This document shows positions 1-9,268 of a stretch of 64,000 nt of DNA, piece after piece. Each line of letters begins with the position of its first letter. Position 1 is the first letter of the stretch. The stretch is from assembly GCA_965226925.1 (NCBI GenBank), contig CBDDEN010000011.1:682001-746000 (forward strand), in the 5' to 3' direction. Source of the stretch: CBDDCX01 sp965226925 (GTDB lineage: Bacteria; Gemmatimonadota; Gemmatimonadetes; Longimicrobiales; Gaopeijiaceae). Below the pieces are notes generated by a model. That model worked only from the letters and a program-made list of their open reading frames with translations, had not been told where the DNA came from and made no database searches. The position numbers and the translations under genes are program-made.

Positions 1-2
1 TC

Positions 3-353
3 ATCCGAAACAGCGATGCCACCCTCCACAACGTCCACGCGTTCGCCGAGGTGAACCGGGCCTTCAATATCGGTCAGCCTCTGAAGGGGCTCGAGAGCCG
101 GAAGGTCTTCAAGGATCCCGAAGTGCCGATCAGGGTGGCGTGCGACATCCACGGATGGATGGAGGCGACCGTCCTGGTGCTCGATCATCCGTTCTCGGAC
201 ACGACAGGAGGGGACGGCGGATTCTCCCTGGGCAGCGTGCCCCCGGGTGACTACGTGATCGAGGCCTGGCATCCGACGCTCGGCACCCGGACGCAGCGGG
301 TCACGGTGACGGAAGGTCAGTCGGCGACGGTCGAGTTCACCTTCGGAGGCTGA
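3..353 (+). CDS. Cupredoxin-like / carboxypeptidase-regulatory-like protein, 3' part
   Basis: The open frame enters from the left edge, so the N-terminus is missing and 116 residues are visible. The start of the visible part (IRNSDATLHNVHAF) and the loop CDIHGWM, a C-x2-H-x2-M arrangement, resemble the metal-site region of cupredoxin-type proteins often called methylamine utilization-like. The second half (GGFSLGSVPPGDYVIEAWHP) reads like a carboxypeptidase-regulatory beta-sandwich ending at a TGA. Such proteins are usually exported. The partner and substrate cannot be told from this fragment. The internal GTG at 51 is not a likely start because the family-like sequence continues upstream of it. 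Confidence 0.6.
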   Translation: MRNSDATLHNVHAFAEVNRAFNIGQPLKGLESRKVFKDPEVPIRVACDIHGWMEATVLVLDHPFSDTTGGDGGFSLGSVPPGDYVIEAWHPTLGTRTQRVTVTEGQSATVEFTFGG

Positions 354-364
354 GTCCCTGCAAG

Positions 365-1015
365 CTACCCGGTCCCTCCGGCACGCTCGTGCAACGCGAA
401 CGCGGCCCCCTGTGGGTCCATGCACTGCGCCACACGATCCCCACCCGGCACGTCCTCGGGCCCATTGAGCACCTGACCGCCCAGGGACTTCAGGGTCTCG
501 ATGGCCGCGTCCAGGTCGGCGACCCTGACGTAGAGGAGCCAATGCGGAGGAGCGGGAATCGCGGAGTGCAAGTTGTACATGCCCCCGAGTTCGCGCTCGC
601 CGGTCCCGTACATCTGATACGTGCCCTGATCGCCCATCTCCATGGCCGTGGTCTTCACCCAGCCGAACAACGCCGCGTAGAAGTCGAAGGCGGCCTGGTG
701 GTCGGACGTGGTCAACTCGTGCCACGAGAACTCGCCGACCGCGGGAGGACCCTCACGCCCGGGTGAATCGGTGGCGGCGGTAAAGACCGCGAAGACCGCA
801 CCCTGCGGATCGCACAACACGGCCAAACGGCCGACGTCGGGAATGTCCTTGGGCTCGACCAGAACTTGAGCACCCAACCCCTTGGCCTTCTCAACCGTCG
901 CATCCGTGTCGGGCGTGGAGACATAGCCCAGCCAGTGGGGCGGAGCGCCGCCGGCTCGGGCCTCCTCCGGAAGATCCATGATGCCCGCGACCGGCGCCTC
1001 TCCGACGGTGAACAT
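365..1015 (-). CDS. Double VOC (glyoxalase/bleomycin-resistance-like) protein, N-terminally truncated
   Basis: The 217-residue frame holds two vicinal-oxygen-chelate modules. The second (from about residue 105, GEFSWHELTTSDHQAAFDFY) is complete; the first begins in mid-domain. The family sequence can be read back a few codons beyond this ATG (WEGSDPAYT, to about 1050), but the opening strand and helix of module 1 are not found in any frame, so roughly 30 residues are lost. Upstream sequence in this frame is low-complexity shadow of the opposite gene. Such proteins bind metal and small molecules, but no substrate can be assigned. It is convergent with the preceding gene and divergent from the SDR. 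It is probably a degraded gene; whether the remnant is expressed is unknown. Confidence 0.55.
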   Translation of the reverse strand: MFTVGEAPVAGIMDLPEEARAGGAPPHWLGYVSTPDTDATVEKAKGLGAQVLVEPKDIPDVGRLAVLCDPQGAVFAVFTAATDSPGREGPPAVGEFSWHELTTSDHQAAFDFYAALFGWVKTTAMEMGDQGTYQMYGTGERELGGMYNLHSAIPAPPHWLLYVRVADLDAAIETLKSLGGQVLNGPEDVPGGDRVAQCMDPQGAAFALHERAGGTG

Positions 1016-1262
1016 CGTGTAGGCTGGATCCGAACCCTCCCAGTGGCTCTTTGGGCCGCGTGGCCAGAACCGGAAAGCGCCGTCTGCCGGAGGGCATCGG
1101 CCCAAGCGAGATCCGGGGGCGATCACCGTCGACACGGGGGTGGCGCCGGTCGGGAGCCACGGACATGATGAGGGCCACTTCACCCGGGACTTGGATGGGG
1201 AAGAGCCACACACCGACATGGTCGACGCCGCGATAAGGGTCGATCTCGCAGACGGAGGATCG

Positions 1263-2018
1263 ATGGACGGCGTCGTCAGCCGCTTGGACGGTCGCATCGC
1301 ACTGGTGACAGGAGCCGCTCGAGGCATGGGTCTAGCCATCGCTCGCCGTCTCCACGCCTTGGGCGCGTCCGTTGCGCTGAACGACCTCGATCCTGTATCC
1401 ACCACCGCCGCCGCCAACGGGCTGGCCGCGGACGTACTGCCGGTCCCCGCGGACGTGGTCTCGTCGGACGGCGTGCGGCGGATGGTCGCCGCCACGGTGG
1501 ACCATTTCGGGCGCCTCGACATTCTCGTGAACAACGCGGGAATACTGTTCCCGACACGCCTCGAGGAGATTTCGGAAGAGGAGTGGCGGAAGACCCTCGA
1601 TGTGAACCTCACAGGGGCCTTCTTCTGCATCCAGACCGCGATCGGTTCCATGAAGGACCAGGGGTACGGTCGTATCGTTAACCTGGCTTCTACGGCAGGA
1701 AAGACGGTGAGCACGTTGGGCGGAGCTCATTACACGGCGTCGAAGCACGGCGTGCTCGGCCTGACCCGGGCGTGCGCCCTCGAGTTGGCGCCGTACGGCA
1801 TAACCGTGAACGCCGTGTGCCCGGGTCTCATCGACACCGAGATGGCCCATGAGAACACCACCCCGGAGAGGCTGGAGGGTTATCGGGCCGCCTTTCCGAT
1901 CCACCGGCTCGGCAAGCCCGAGGAGGTGGCCGACCTGGTGTGCTTCCTCGCTTCCGACGCCGCGGCGTATATCACGGGCTCGGCCTACGACATCGCCGGT
2001 GGCGATCTCATGGTATGA
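1263..2018 (+). CDS. Short-chain dehydrogenase/reductase (SDR)
   Basis: A 251-residue classical SDR of usual length. It has the Rossmann cofactor motif TGAARGMG near residue 14, NNAG near residue 90, the catalytic tyrosine-lysine pair in YTASK and the NAVCPG segment after it. The ATG at 1263 is chosen because GGAGG lies about five bases upstream; the frame is open further upstream but without family similarity. These enzymes oxidise or reduce alcohols and ketones with NAD(P) in the cytoplasm; the substrate is not predictable. It is followed by a solute symporter and a family 4 glycosidase, which suggests a sugar or polyol catabolic role (inference). Confidence 0.88.
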   Translation: MDGVVSRLDGRIALVTGAARGMGLAIARRLHALGASVALNDLDPVSTTAAANGLAADVLPVPADVVSSDGVRRMVAATVDHFGRLDILVNNAGILFPTRLEEISEEEWRKTLDVNLTGAFFCIQTAIGSMKDQGYGRIVNLASTAGKTVSTLGGAHYTASKHGVLGLTRACALELAPYGITVNAVCPGLIDTEMAHENTTPERLEGYRAAFPIHRLGKPEEVADLVCFLASDAAAYITGSAYDIAGGDLMV

Positions 2019-2122
2019 GAAGACGGCGTTTCGGCGTACCGGATGCCGGCCAACCTCCCGTCCCTTTGGCCGTCCCGGCGGGTGGCCGGCTCCACCCCGT
2101 GATCGCGTAGGGCGGCGCCGAC

Positions 2123-3909
2123 GTGCAACTGGTCGCGGCTGACTGGGTGGTGGTGGCGGTCTACGGGGCCATCACCCTCACCATCGGCTTCTGGTTCACG
2201 CGCCGGGCCGGCCAGAGCGTGGAGGAGTACTTCGTCGCGGGACGGACGCTCCCCTGGCCACCGCATCCCTCGTCCGCCAGCGGGGCATCTACGCGAACTG
2301 GCTTTGGTGGTACGAAGCGGCGGGCATCATGCTCCTCGTGTTCTTCTACGCCCGCCTCTGGCGTAGGGCGGCCGTCCTCACCGACGCCGAGTTCATCGAA
2401 CTGCGTTACTCAGGGCACCCCGCGTCTTTCCTCCGCGGGTTCTCGGCTCTGTTCCAGGGATTGCTCAAGAACTGCGTCGTCATGGGCTGGGTCATGCTCG
2501 CCATGGTGAAGTTCAGCCAGGTCCTGTTGGGTTGGGACCCCGCGGTGACCCTCATCGCTTGCGTGTCGCTGGCGCTGGTCTACACCGTCGCCTCCGGGCT
2601 CTGGGGAGTCGTGGTCACCGACCTGTTGCAGTTCGTGCCCGGCATGACGGGCGCGCTGGTGCTGGCCGGACTGGTGCTGGTCCGGCTCGGCGGCCCCCGT
2701 GCCATGGCCGACGGCATCCGCGCCCTCCCCGACGCGGCGCCGGGCACCCTGGACATCCTGCCCAGCGCCGCTCACCTGAGCCCGTTGGAGTTCGCCTCGT
2801 TCCTGTGCCTCATCCTGTTCCTGTGGGCGCGGAGCGGTCAGGGAGACGGCTATCTGGCTCAGCGGCTTTTCGCGACGCGCGACGAGCGCCAGTCGGCCCT
2901 CTCCGCCCTTTGGTTCGCTCTGGCTGGGACGATCCTCATGACCTGGCCGTGGGTGGTGGTGGGGTTGGGATCCCTGCTAGTGCTCCCGGTCGCGACGGCG
3001 GCTCCCGAGCTCGCCGCCGATCCCGAGTTGGCTTATCCGATGATGATCGTGGAGCTCATGCCCACCGGCCTGAGGGGTCTCATGGTGGCGTCGTTCCTGG
3101 CCGCCTTCATGAGCACCATGGACACACACCTGTGTTGGGGCGCGTCGTATCTGGTGAACGACGTGTACCGGAGATTGATCCGGACGGATGCGGACGCTCG
3201 GCACTACGTGCTCGCCGCTCGCGTGTCCGTCGCGCTCCTGGCCGTGGCCGCGGCGTTCGCCGCCTGGCAGATGGAGACCATCGAGGGCGCCTGGATCTAC
3301 GTGATCGAGTTGACCGCCGGGGTCGCACTGGTTTGGCTGCTTCGCTGGTACTGGTGGCGAGTGAACGCCTGGGCTGAGATCGCGGCCATGGCCGGCTCGG
3401 TCCTGCTGGCCAACGGAGCGCTCTGGGCTCGGACGGCCTCACGGATCGGCTGGCTGGGAGACGCGACCCTCGGCTCCGTCGAGCGGTTTTACGCGGCGGA
3501 CTACGACCTCGTGCGGGCTCTGATGATCCTCGTGGCGTGCACATGCGTTTGGGTCGTCGTCGCCTACCTCACCAGACCCGACGCCCATGAGCATCTCGAC
3601 CGCTTCTACCGAACCGTGCGCCCGGGCGGATGGTGGGGTCCGGTCGCGGCGCGGTGCGACGACGTCGTGGTGGGAGGACTGCCGGCGGGACAGCGGTGGC
3701 TCGGCTTTGCCACCGGCCTGGTGTTCCTGTACGCTTCTCTCGTCGGGATCGGGCATCTGCTCACCGGTCGCACCGGTTCCGGGAGCGCTCTGTTGCTGCT
3801 CGGCATCCTGACCGGATTCGTTACTTTGAGCGTCGCTACCGCTTTCGAGGCAGACGACAACGGACTCGCGCCGGCCGACCGGGGCGCGGGCGCGGGCATA
3901 CGGCCCTGA
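2123..3909 (+). pseudogene. Sodium:solute symporter (SSS family), internal deletion and frameshift
   Basis: The N-terminal piece (GTG at 2123) reads like an SSS protein up to GRTLPW, codons 2249-2257. From 2251 on the match continues in another frame (PLATASLVRQRGIYANW) through to the stop at 3909. The segment between the two, normally WLAGTSMVATTFAADTP-like and about 15-20 residues, is absent, so a short deletion changed frame. The bases CCCCTGG fit both sides of the junction, as expected for a microhomology deletion. The remaining 526-residue part holds many membrane helices and the SSS-like stretch MDTHLCWGASYLVNDVY. The protein would import a solute with sodium. As it stands a full transporter cannot be made by normal decoding. 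Confidence 0.75.
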
Positions 3910-3925
3910 GCATGAGGGACACGGA

Positions 3926-5299
3926 TTGAAGATCGTATTGGTGGGCGCGGGAAGCCGAGAGTTCGGCCCGGCCACGCTTCGAGACATCTACCTGAGCGAG
4001 CCTCTCGCAGAGCGAGGAGCCGAAGTGTCGCTCATGGATCTGAACGCCGATGAGCTGGCCACCACACAGGCGTACGCCGAGTCCCTCGCGAGCCGGACCA
4101 ACCGGGGCCACGAGGTCTCCGCCACGACCGACCTGGCCGAGGCACTCGACGGCGCCGACTTCGTGGTGATGGCCATCGAGATAAACCGCTACTTCTACTG
4201 GGCCCAGGACTTCCACGTCCCGCGCACGTACGGGTTTCGACAGATCTACGGCGAGAACGGTGGACCCGGTGGGCTGTTCCATGCCCTCAGGAACATGGGA
4301 CCCTCGGTCGACATCGCCCGAGAGATGGAGGCGCGCTGCCCCGATGCCTGGCTGCTCAACTACACGAACCCGCTCACGAAGCTGTGTGAGGGCCAGACCC
4401 GTCTGGCCAAGACCAAGGTCGTGGGGCTTTGTCACGGCATCTGTCACGGCAAGGAGCAGGTCTGCCGCCTCTTGGAGCATCCTCAGGAAGACCTGTGCGG
4501 GTACGCCTGCGGGCTCAACCACTTCACGTGGTTTCAGGAGTTGCGCTCACACCGCACGGGTGAGGATCTCTACCCCCGGCTCAAGAAGCGCGAAAAGGAA
4601 GCACACTGGCTCTCGGATTGGGACGAGATCGCGTTGAGCCGAATCCTGCTGCGCAGCTTCGGGCTCTTCCCGTCTCCCGGTGCCAACCACATCGGCGAAT
4701 ACGTCCGTTGGGCCGAGGACTTCCTGGGAAGCAGCCTGCTTCAGTTTTTCTACGATCCGCGAGAGGGAGATCCCTGGGAGACCGGTGACGTCCCGACGTG
4801 GCTCTACAACCTGTCCGACCATCCGACGGACGCACCCCTCTTTCCGGAGAACCCCCTTCCCCGCCTGAAGCCCTCCCGCGAGGACCGCGACCGGGCCGGC
4901 GACGAAATCAAGGTTTCAGGCGAGTTGGCCATCCCGATCATCGAGGGATTGGCATGCGGCGTGACGAGGAAGCTGGCCGCGGTCAATGTCCCGAACGAGG
5001 GGTGGATTCCCGGACTTCCGGCCGGAGCCGTGGTGGAGGTTCCCGCCACGGTCGGTCCCGAGGGACTACAACCCCGCACCATGGGCGCGTTACCGGAGGC
5101 GGTCTTGGCGCTCCTCCGTACGCAGGTCAGTATCAACAAGCTGTTGGTGGACGCCTACGCGGAGAACTCACGGAACAAGCTGCTCCAAGCGCTGCTGCTG
5201 GATCCGACGTGCCACAGCTACAGGCAGTCCGTCCATCTGATCGACCGCATGTTCGAGCTGCAATCGGACATCCTGCCCGCGATGGGATGGGACGGTTAG
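3926..5299 (+). CDS. Glycoside hydrolase family 4 (alpha-galacturonidase/alpha-glucosidase-like)
   Basis: 457 residues, normal for GH4. It begins with a dinucleotide-binding fold (MKIVLVGAGSREFGP), then has NYTNP and the Cys-His pair in GLCHGICHG used for manganese binding in this family, and a second metal-binding histidine region around GANHIGEY. GH4 enzymes cleave alpha- or beta-glycosides by an NAD- and Mn-dependent oxidation-elimination mechanism in the cytoplasm. The sequence flavour is closest to the galacturonidase/glucuronidase branch, but that is a judgement by eye. The TTG start at 3926 is preceded by GAGGGA. The gene follows the broken SSS symporter by 16 bases, so the two may have formed an uptake and hydrolysis pair. 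Confidence 0.85.
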   Translation: MKIVLVGAGSREFGPATLRDIYLSEPLAERGAEVSLMDLNADELATTQAYAESLASRTNRGHEVSATTDLAEALDGADFVVMAIEINRYFYWAQDFHVPRTYGFRQIYGENGGPGGLFHALRNMGPSVDIAREMEARCPDAWLLNYTNPLTKLCEGQTRLAKTKVVGLCHGICHGKEQVCRLLEHPQEDLCGYACGLNHFTWFQELRSHRTGEDLYPRLKKREKEAHWLSDWDEIALSRILLRSFGLFPSPGANHIGEYVRWAEDFLGSSLLQFFYDPREGDPWETGDVPTWLYNLSDHPTDAPLFPENPLPRLKPSREDRDRAGDEIKVSGELAIPIIEGLACGVTRKLAAVNVPNEGWIPGLPAGAVVEVPATVGPEGLQPRTMGALPEAVLALLRTQVSINKLLVDAYAENSRNKLLQALLLDPTCHSYRQSVHLIDRMFELQSDILPAMGWDG

Positions 5300-5342
5300 A
5301 GGTGTTCGCTCCCACGAAGACTCTGACGCGGAGAGGCCGCAC

Positions 5343-6290
5343 TTGAAGAGAATCCTGGTGACGGGAGCCGGCGGGCAGATCGGCTCGGAACTCGTTCCCG
5401 CCTTACGCGAGCGATACGGCGTAGAAATGGTGCTGGCAAGCGACATCCGGGCGCCCAAAGGCGGGCTCATCGACGGCGGACCCTTCGAGGTCATCGACGC
5501 TTTGGATCAGCAGGCCGTGGGCCACGCGGCCATTCGCCACCGTGCGGACACCATTTACCATCTCGCGGCCATCCTCTCCGCGGTCGGCGAGAAGGATCCG
5601 CGGCTGGCGTACAACGTCAACATGGGCACTCTACACTCCGTGCTGGAGGTGGCCCGGGACCAGGGCTGTGCGGTCTTCACGCCCAGCTCCATCGGCGTTT
5701 TCGGACCCTCGACCCCGAGCGATCCGGCACCGCAGGACACCATCATGCGTCCCACCACCATGTACGGTGTGACCAAGGTCGCCGCCGAGCTTCTGTGCGA
5801 CTACTACCACCTCAAATACGGAGTGGACACGCGCGGGGTGCGCTACCCGGGCCTCATCTCCCACGGAGCACCGCCGGGCGGTGGCACGACCGACTGGGCC
5901 GTGGACATCTGCTACCACGCGGTCGAAGAGGGCCGGTACACCTGCTTCCTCGGCCCCGAGACGCAGCTCGACATGATGTACATGCCCGACGCGATCAGCG
6001 CGGCCATCGAGATCATGGAAGCCGACCCCGCACGCTTGATCCACCGCAACGCGTTCAACGTCACCGCGATGCAGCTGGCACCGGAGACGCTCACCTCCGA
6101 GATCCGCAAACACCTCCCGGACTTCGAGATCGACTACGACATCGATCCGGTTCGGGAGACCATCGCCCGCTCCTGGCCCCGCCGGATCGACGACAGCGCC
6201 GCCCGGGCCGAATGGGGCTGGTCACCCGAACACGACATGGCGAGCATGACCGCCGACATGATCAAGGAGCTGTCTGGCCGGCAGCCCTGA
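5343..6290 (+). CDS. tdh: L-threonine 3-dehydrogenase, SDR/epimerase type
   Basis: 315 residues. An extended SDR with GAGGQIG at the N-terminus, a serine-rich segment FTPSSIGVFGP, and the catalytic Tyr-Lys pair in MYGVTKVAAE. This matches the epimerase-like threonine dehydrogenases rather than the zinc alcohol dehydrogenase type. It oxidises L-threonine to 2-amino-3-oxobutyrate with NAD. The next gene, 18 bases downstream, encodes the ligase that consumes this unstable product, which strongly supports the assignment. The predicted start is a TTG at 5343. Confidence 0.9.
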   Translation: MKRILVTGAGGQIGSELVPALRERYGVEMVLASDIRAPKGGLIDGGPFEVIDALDQQAVGHAAIRHRADTIYHLAAILSAVGEKDPRLAYNVNMGTLHSVLEVARDQGCAVFTPSSIGVFGPSTPSDPAPQDTIMRPTTMYGVTKVAAELLCDYYHLKYGVDTRGVRYPGLISHGAPPGGGTTDWAVDICYHAVEEGRYTCFLGPETQLDMMYMPDAISAAIEIMEADPARLIHRNAFNVTAMQLAPETLTSEIRKHLPDFEIDYDIDPVRETIARSWPRRIDDSAARAEWGWSPEHDMASMTADMIKELSGRQP

Positions 6291-6308
6291 ACCTGGAGAA
6301 GGACGAAG

Positions 6309-7535
6309 ATGCCTCTCGATCGTATAGCAGGAGTGCTGGAAGCCCACGTCGCCGGCCTCCACGAAGCCGGCACCGCGAAGGGTGCGGAGACCGTGGTCAC
6401 GGGAGTCCGGAGGGCCGAAGGAGACCGCGGCCCCCGCTTCCTCTTGGAGGGAGAAGGCGACAAGCGGTTCATCCGCATGAACTCGAACTCCTACCTCGGG
6501 CTGGGCCTCAATCCCGACGTCATCCGAGCCGAGGAGGAGGGCTCCGCCGCGTTCGGAGCGGGCCCCGGAGCGGTGCGTTTCATCAGCGGAACGTATTCGG
6601 CCCATATCGAGCTCGAGCGCAAGCTGGCCGACTTCCACGGGCGGGAGTCGGCGATGATCTTCTCGTCCGCCTACGGCTGCGTCGTCGCGACCATCTCGTC
6701 CTTGGTCACCTCCGAGACGGTCCTCATCAGTGACGCCCTGAACCACAACTGCATCATCAACGCCATGCGACTGTCCCGCCCGGCCGGTAAGGTCGTCTAC
6801 GACCACAACTCCGTCACGGGGCTCGACCGGGCTCTCACGGAGTGGGCCGGCAAGGCGAAGCGGGCCCTCATTGTCACCGACGGCATATTCAGTATGCGGG
6901 GAGATCACGCTCCTTTGGACGAGATCATGGAGGTGGCCGCGCGCCACGATCATGCCTACGTAGAGAACGCGGTGGTGCTGGTCGACGACTCCCACGGGGT
7001 GGGTTCGTTCGGAAGGACGGGGAGGGGCGTGGAGGAGTTCACGGGTTCGCCGCAGGTCGACATCCTCGTGGGAACGCTCGGCAAGGCCTTCGGCGTGAAC
7101 GGCGGTTATGTGACCGCCCCCGAGTCGATCATCAACTTCCTGCGGGAGAGTTCACCGACCTACATCTACTCCAACCCGATCACGGTCGGAGAGGCCAAGG
7201 CGGGGCTCAAGTCGTTACAGATCGTGGACAGTGCCGAGGGCCTGGCCCTGTTGGAGAAGCTCCGAGGCCTGACCAAACGGTTCGAAGAAGGACTGGGACG
7301 TTTGGGCATCGAGACCATTCCGGGGGAGCATCCTGTGGTCCCGTTGATGATCCGCGATACACAGCGGACCCGGGCCCTCGTCGACTACCTCTACGAGAAC
7401 GGGGTCCTCGTGACGGGCCTGGCCTACCCGGTCGTACCGCAGGGGGACGAGGAGATTCGCACTCAGATCAACGCGGATCATACGGAGTCGGATATCGATC
7501 ACGTTCTCGGGTTGCTCGAAGCGTACGACGCGTGA
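6309..7535 (+). CDS. kbl: 2-amino-3-ketobutyrate CoA ligase (glycine C-acetyltransferase)
   Basis: 408 residues, an alpha-oxoamine synthase of fold type I. Visible are NSNSYLGL, the glycine-rich AFGAGPGAVRFISGTY segment, the histidine/aspartate cofactor region VLVDDSHGVGSFG and the PLP lysine in GTLGKAFG. It splits 2-amino-3-oxobutyrate with CoA to glycine and acetyl-CoA. Together with the upstream dehydrogenase it forms the two-step threonine-to-glycine pathway. A GGAGAAGGA-type ribosome site precedes the ATG at 6309. Confidence 0.93.
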   Translation: MPLDRIAGVLEAHVAGLHEAGTAKGAETVVTGVRRAEGDRGPRFLLEGEGDKRFIRMNSNSYLGLGLNPDVIRAEEEGSAAFGAGPGAVRFISGTYSAHIELERKLADFHGRESAMIFSSAYGCVVATISSLVTSETVLISDALNHNCIINAMRLSRPAGKVVYDHNSVTGLDRALTEWAGKAKRALIVTDGIFSMRGDHAPLDEIMEVAARHDHAYVENAVVLVDDSHGVGSFGRTGRGVEEFTGSPQVDILVGTLGKAFGVNGGYVTAPESIINFLRESSPTYIYSNPITVGEAKAGLKSLQIVDSAEGLALLEKLRGLTKRFEEGLGRLGIETIPGEHPVVPLMIRDTQRTRALVDYLYENGVLVTGLAYPVVPQGDEEIRTQINADHTESDIDHVLGLLEAYDA

Positions 7536-7562
7536 CGGCCCGGGAGACACGGGAGCCGGATC

Positions 7563-8255
7563 ATGATCAGAACGACCGCGCGTCGCAGGTTGAAGGAGCG
7601 CATGAGCGGGAGAGCGTGGGCGCCGGTGCGAGGCGCACTCCTCGCGGTCGCCGCGGCGCTCGCCATGACCACGGGCTCCAGTCCGGTGGCGGCGCAGAGC
7701 TCGCAGGGCCCGGTGGCCGTTACGATCCGTACCGCCATGGGAGACATTGATCTCGAGCTCTACCCCGATCGCGCACCGGTCACCGTGGCCAACTTCCTGG
7801 CCTACCTCGATGCGGGTCACTACGACGGAGGCGGCTTCTACCGGGTGGTGCGATACGACAACGACAACGACAACGACAACGGCAACCCGAAGATCGAAGT
7901 CATCCAGGGCGGAGTGAACGAAGCGGGCCGGGGAGCGTTCCCGCCCATCGCACACGAGAGCACCGAGGACACGGGACAGCTCCATGTCGATGGAACCATT
8001 TCGATGGGCCGCGGGGGAGTGGGCACCGCGACCTCCGAGTTCTTCATCTGCATCGGCGATCAACCCGGGCTCGATCACGGCCAATCGCGCACCGCCGACA
8101 TGCAGGGCTTCGCGGCGTTCGGGCAGGTCGTACGCGGCATGGACGTGGTGCGTGTCATCGACCGCCTCGAGGCTCCCGCCGTGTCCGACAGCGAGTACAC
8201 GAGTGGGCAGATCCTCGAGGAGCCGGTGCGCATCCTGGAAGTGGTACGACGATGA
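7563..8255 (+). CDS. Exported cyclophilin-type peptidyl-prolyl isomerase
   Basis: 230 residues. There is a signal peptide (arginine-rich start, hydrophobic core GALLAVAAALAM, likely cleavage after AAQ) followed by a cyclophilin domain. Recognisable parts are GDIDLELYPDRAPVTVANF, a glutamine-glycine segment VIQGGVNE and the loop SEFFICIGDQPGLD. It would assist proline isomerisation in the periplasm. Some bacterial cyclophilin positions are varied, so activity is not certain. A tandem GACAAC run encodes an Asp-Asn repeat in the first third. The start may instead be the internal ATG at residue 14. The last codon overlaps the next gene by ATGA. Confidence 0.85.
   Translation: MIRTTARRRLKERMSGRAWAPVRGALLAVAAALAMTTGSSPVAAQSSQGPVAVTIRTAMGDIDLELYPDRAPVTVANFLAYLDAGHYDGGGFYRVVRYDNDNDNDNGNPKIEVIQGGVNEAGRGAFPPIAHESTEDTGQLHVDGTISMGRGGVGTATSEFFICIGDQPGLDHGQSRTADMQGFAAFGQVVRGMDVVRVIDRLEAPAVSDSEYTSGQILEEPVRILEVVRR
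7857..7880 (+). repeat. GACAAC hexanucleotide microsatellite, four copies
   Basis: Four perfect tandem copies of GACAAC lie within the cyclophilin gene, followed by one near copy (GGCAAC). They encode alternating Asp-Asn in what should be a surface loop of the cyclophilin fold. The unit is six bases, so copy-number changes would keep the frame and lengthen or shorten the loop by two residues. Confidence 0.9.
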
Positions 8256-9268
8256 GCGCCGAGCGCGGGCCCGAGACGCTGATCCTCACGCAGCCGGAGG
8301 TCCGTCGCCTCCTGCCGATGAGGGCATGCATGGACCTGATGGCGGAGGCGTTCCGTTCGCTGGCCCGGGGCGAGGGGGTCAACCCCTTGAGGTCGGCGAT
8401 GAAGCTGCCCGGGGAGCGTGGCATCCTCGGTCTGATGCCCGGTATGTCCGGATCTCCCGAGGCGCTGGGGCTCAAGGTGGTGACGGTCTTCCCAGGCAAT
8501 CACGGCACGGAATATGACTCTCATCAAGGCCTGGTCGTGCTCTTCGACACGGAGCACGGGCTACCCATCGCGATCCTGGACGCCAGTGAGATCACCGCTA
8601 TCCGCACCGCCGCCGCGAGCGGAGTGGCTACCGAGCTCCTTGCCCGAGAGGACGCCACGGAGCTGGCCATCGTGGGATCGGGAGTCCAAGCCCGAACGCA
8701 CCTGGAGGCCATGCTAGAGGCCAGGCCGATCGAAAGAGCACGTGTGTACAGCCCCACCGAAGCCAATCGTGTCGCGTTTGCCGAGCAGGCGAGTGAGCGC
8801 CACGGCATCGCCGTCGAAGCGGTAGAGTCGGTCGAAGAGGCCGTCCGCAACGCGGATATCATCTGCACCGTGACCTCTTCGCGGGAGCCGATTCTCGAAG
8901 GCGAGTGGATCGCTCTCGGTACCCACATCAACGCGGCCGGCTCCAGCGTGAAGTTCACGCGCGAGCTCGACACCGACGCAGTGGCAAGCTCGCGACTGTT
9001 CGTAGATCGACGCGAATCGACCTTGAACGAGGCCGGTGACTTTCTCTTTCCCAAGGTCGAGGGCGCCATCGACGATTCCCACATCGTAGGGGAACTCGGT
9101 GAGATCCTGCTGGGTGAACTGACCGGTCGAGAGAGCGAAAAGGAGATCACGCTGTTCAAGTCGCTGGGGCTCGCCGTAGAGGATCTGGTATCCGCGCACT
9201 ATGTGCTGGAGCGTGCTCGGGCCGAGGGGGTCGGGGTGTCGGTGCCGCTCGGAGGGCTCCGCCATTAA
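8252..9268 (+). CDS. Ornithine cyclodeaminase / mu-crystallin family protein
   Basis: 338 residues, typical length. An N-terminal mixed domain (LTQPEVRRLLPM, LRSAMKLP with the substrate-binding basic residue) is followed by a Rossmann domain with AIVGSGVQARTHLEA, then INAAGSS. Members use NAD(P) for cyclodeamination of ornithine or for reduction of related imines, such as ketimine or alanine-type substrates; the substrate is not fixed by sequence. The start overlaps the previous stop (ATGA). It is directly followed by a PLP-dependent serine/threonine dehydratase. The same pair is seen in ectoine-utilisation loci (EutC-EutB), but EutD and EutE are not visible here. Confidence 0.87.
   Translation: MSAERGPETLILTQPEVRRLLPMRACMDLMAEAFRSLARGEGVNPLRSAMKLPGERGILGLMPGMSGSPEALGLKVVTVFPGNHGTEYDSHQGLVVLFDTEHGLPIAILDASEITAIRTAAASGVATELLAREDATELAIVGSGVQARTHLEAMLEARPIERARVYSPTEANRVAFAEQASERHGIAVEAVESVEEAVRNADIICTVTSSREPILEGEWIALGTHINAAGSSVKFTRELDTDAVASSRLFVDRRESTLNEAGDFLFPKVEGAIDDSHIVGELGEILLGELTGRESEKEITLFKSLGLAVEDLVSAHYVLERARAEGVGVSVPLGGLRH

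Noticed and set aside
1016..1714. Long minus-strand open frame continuing the VOC protein N-terminally
   Set aside because: It overlaps a convincing SDR gene on the plus strand and has arginine/serine/proline-rich shadow composition without VOC features.
5795..6733. Plus-strand 312-residue frame across tdh and kbl
   Set aside because: Composition dominated by Arg, Pro, Gly and His; the real genes in another frame are complete and family-like.
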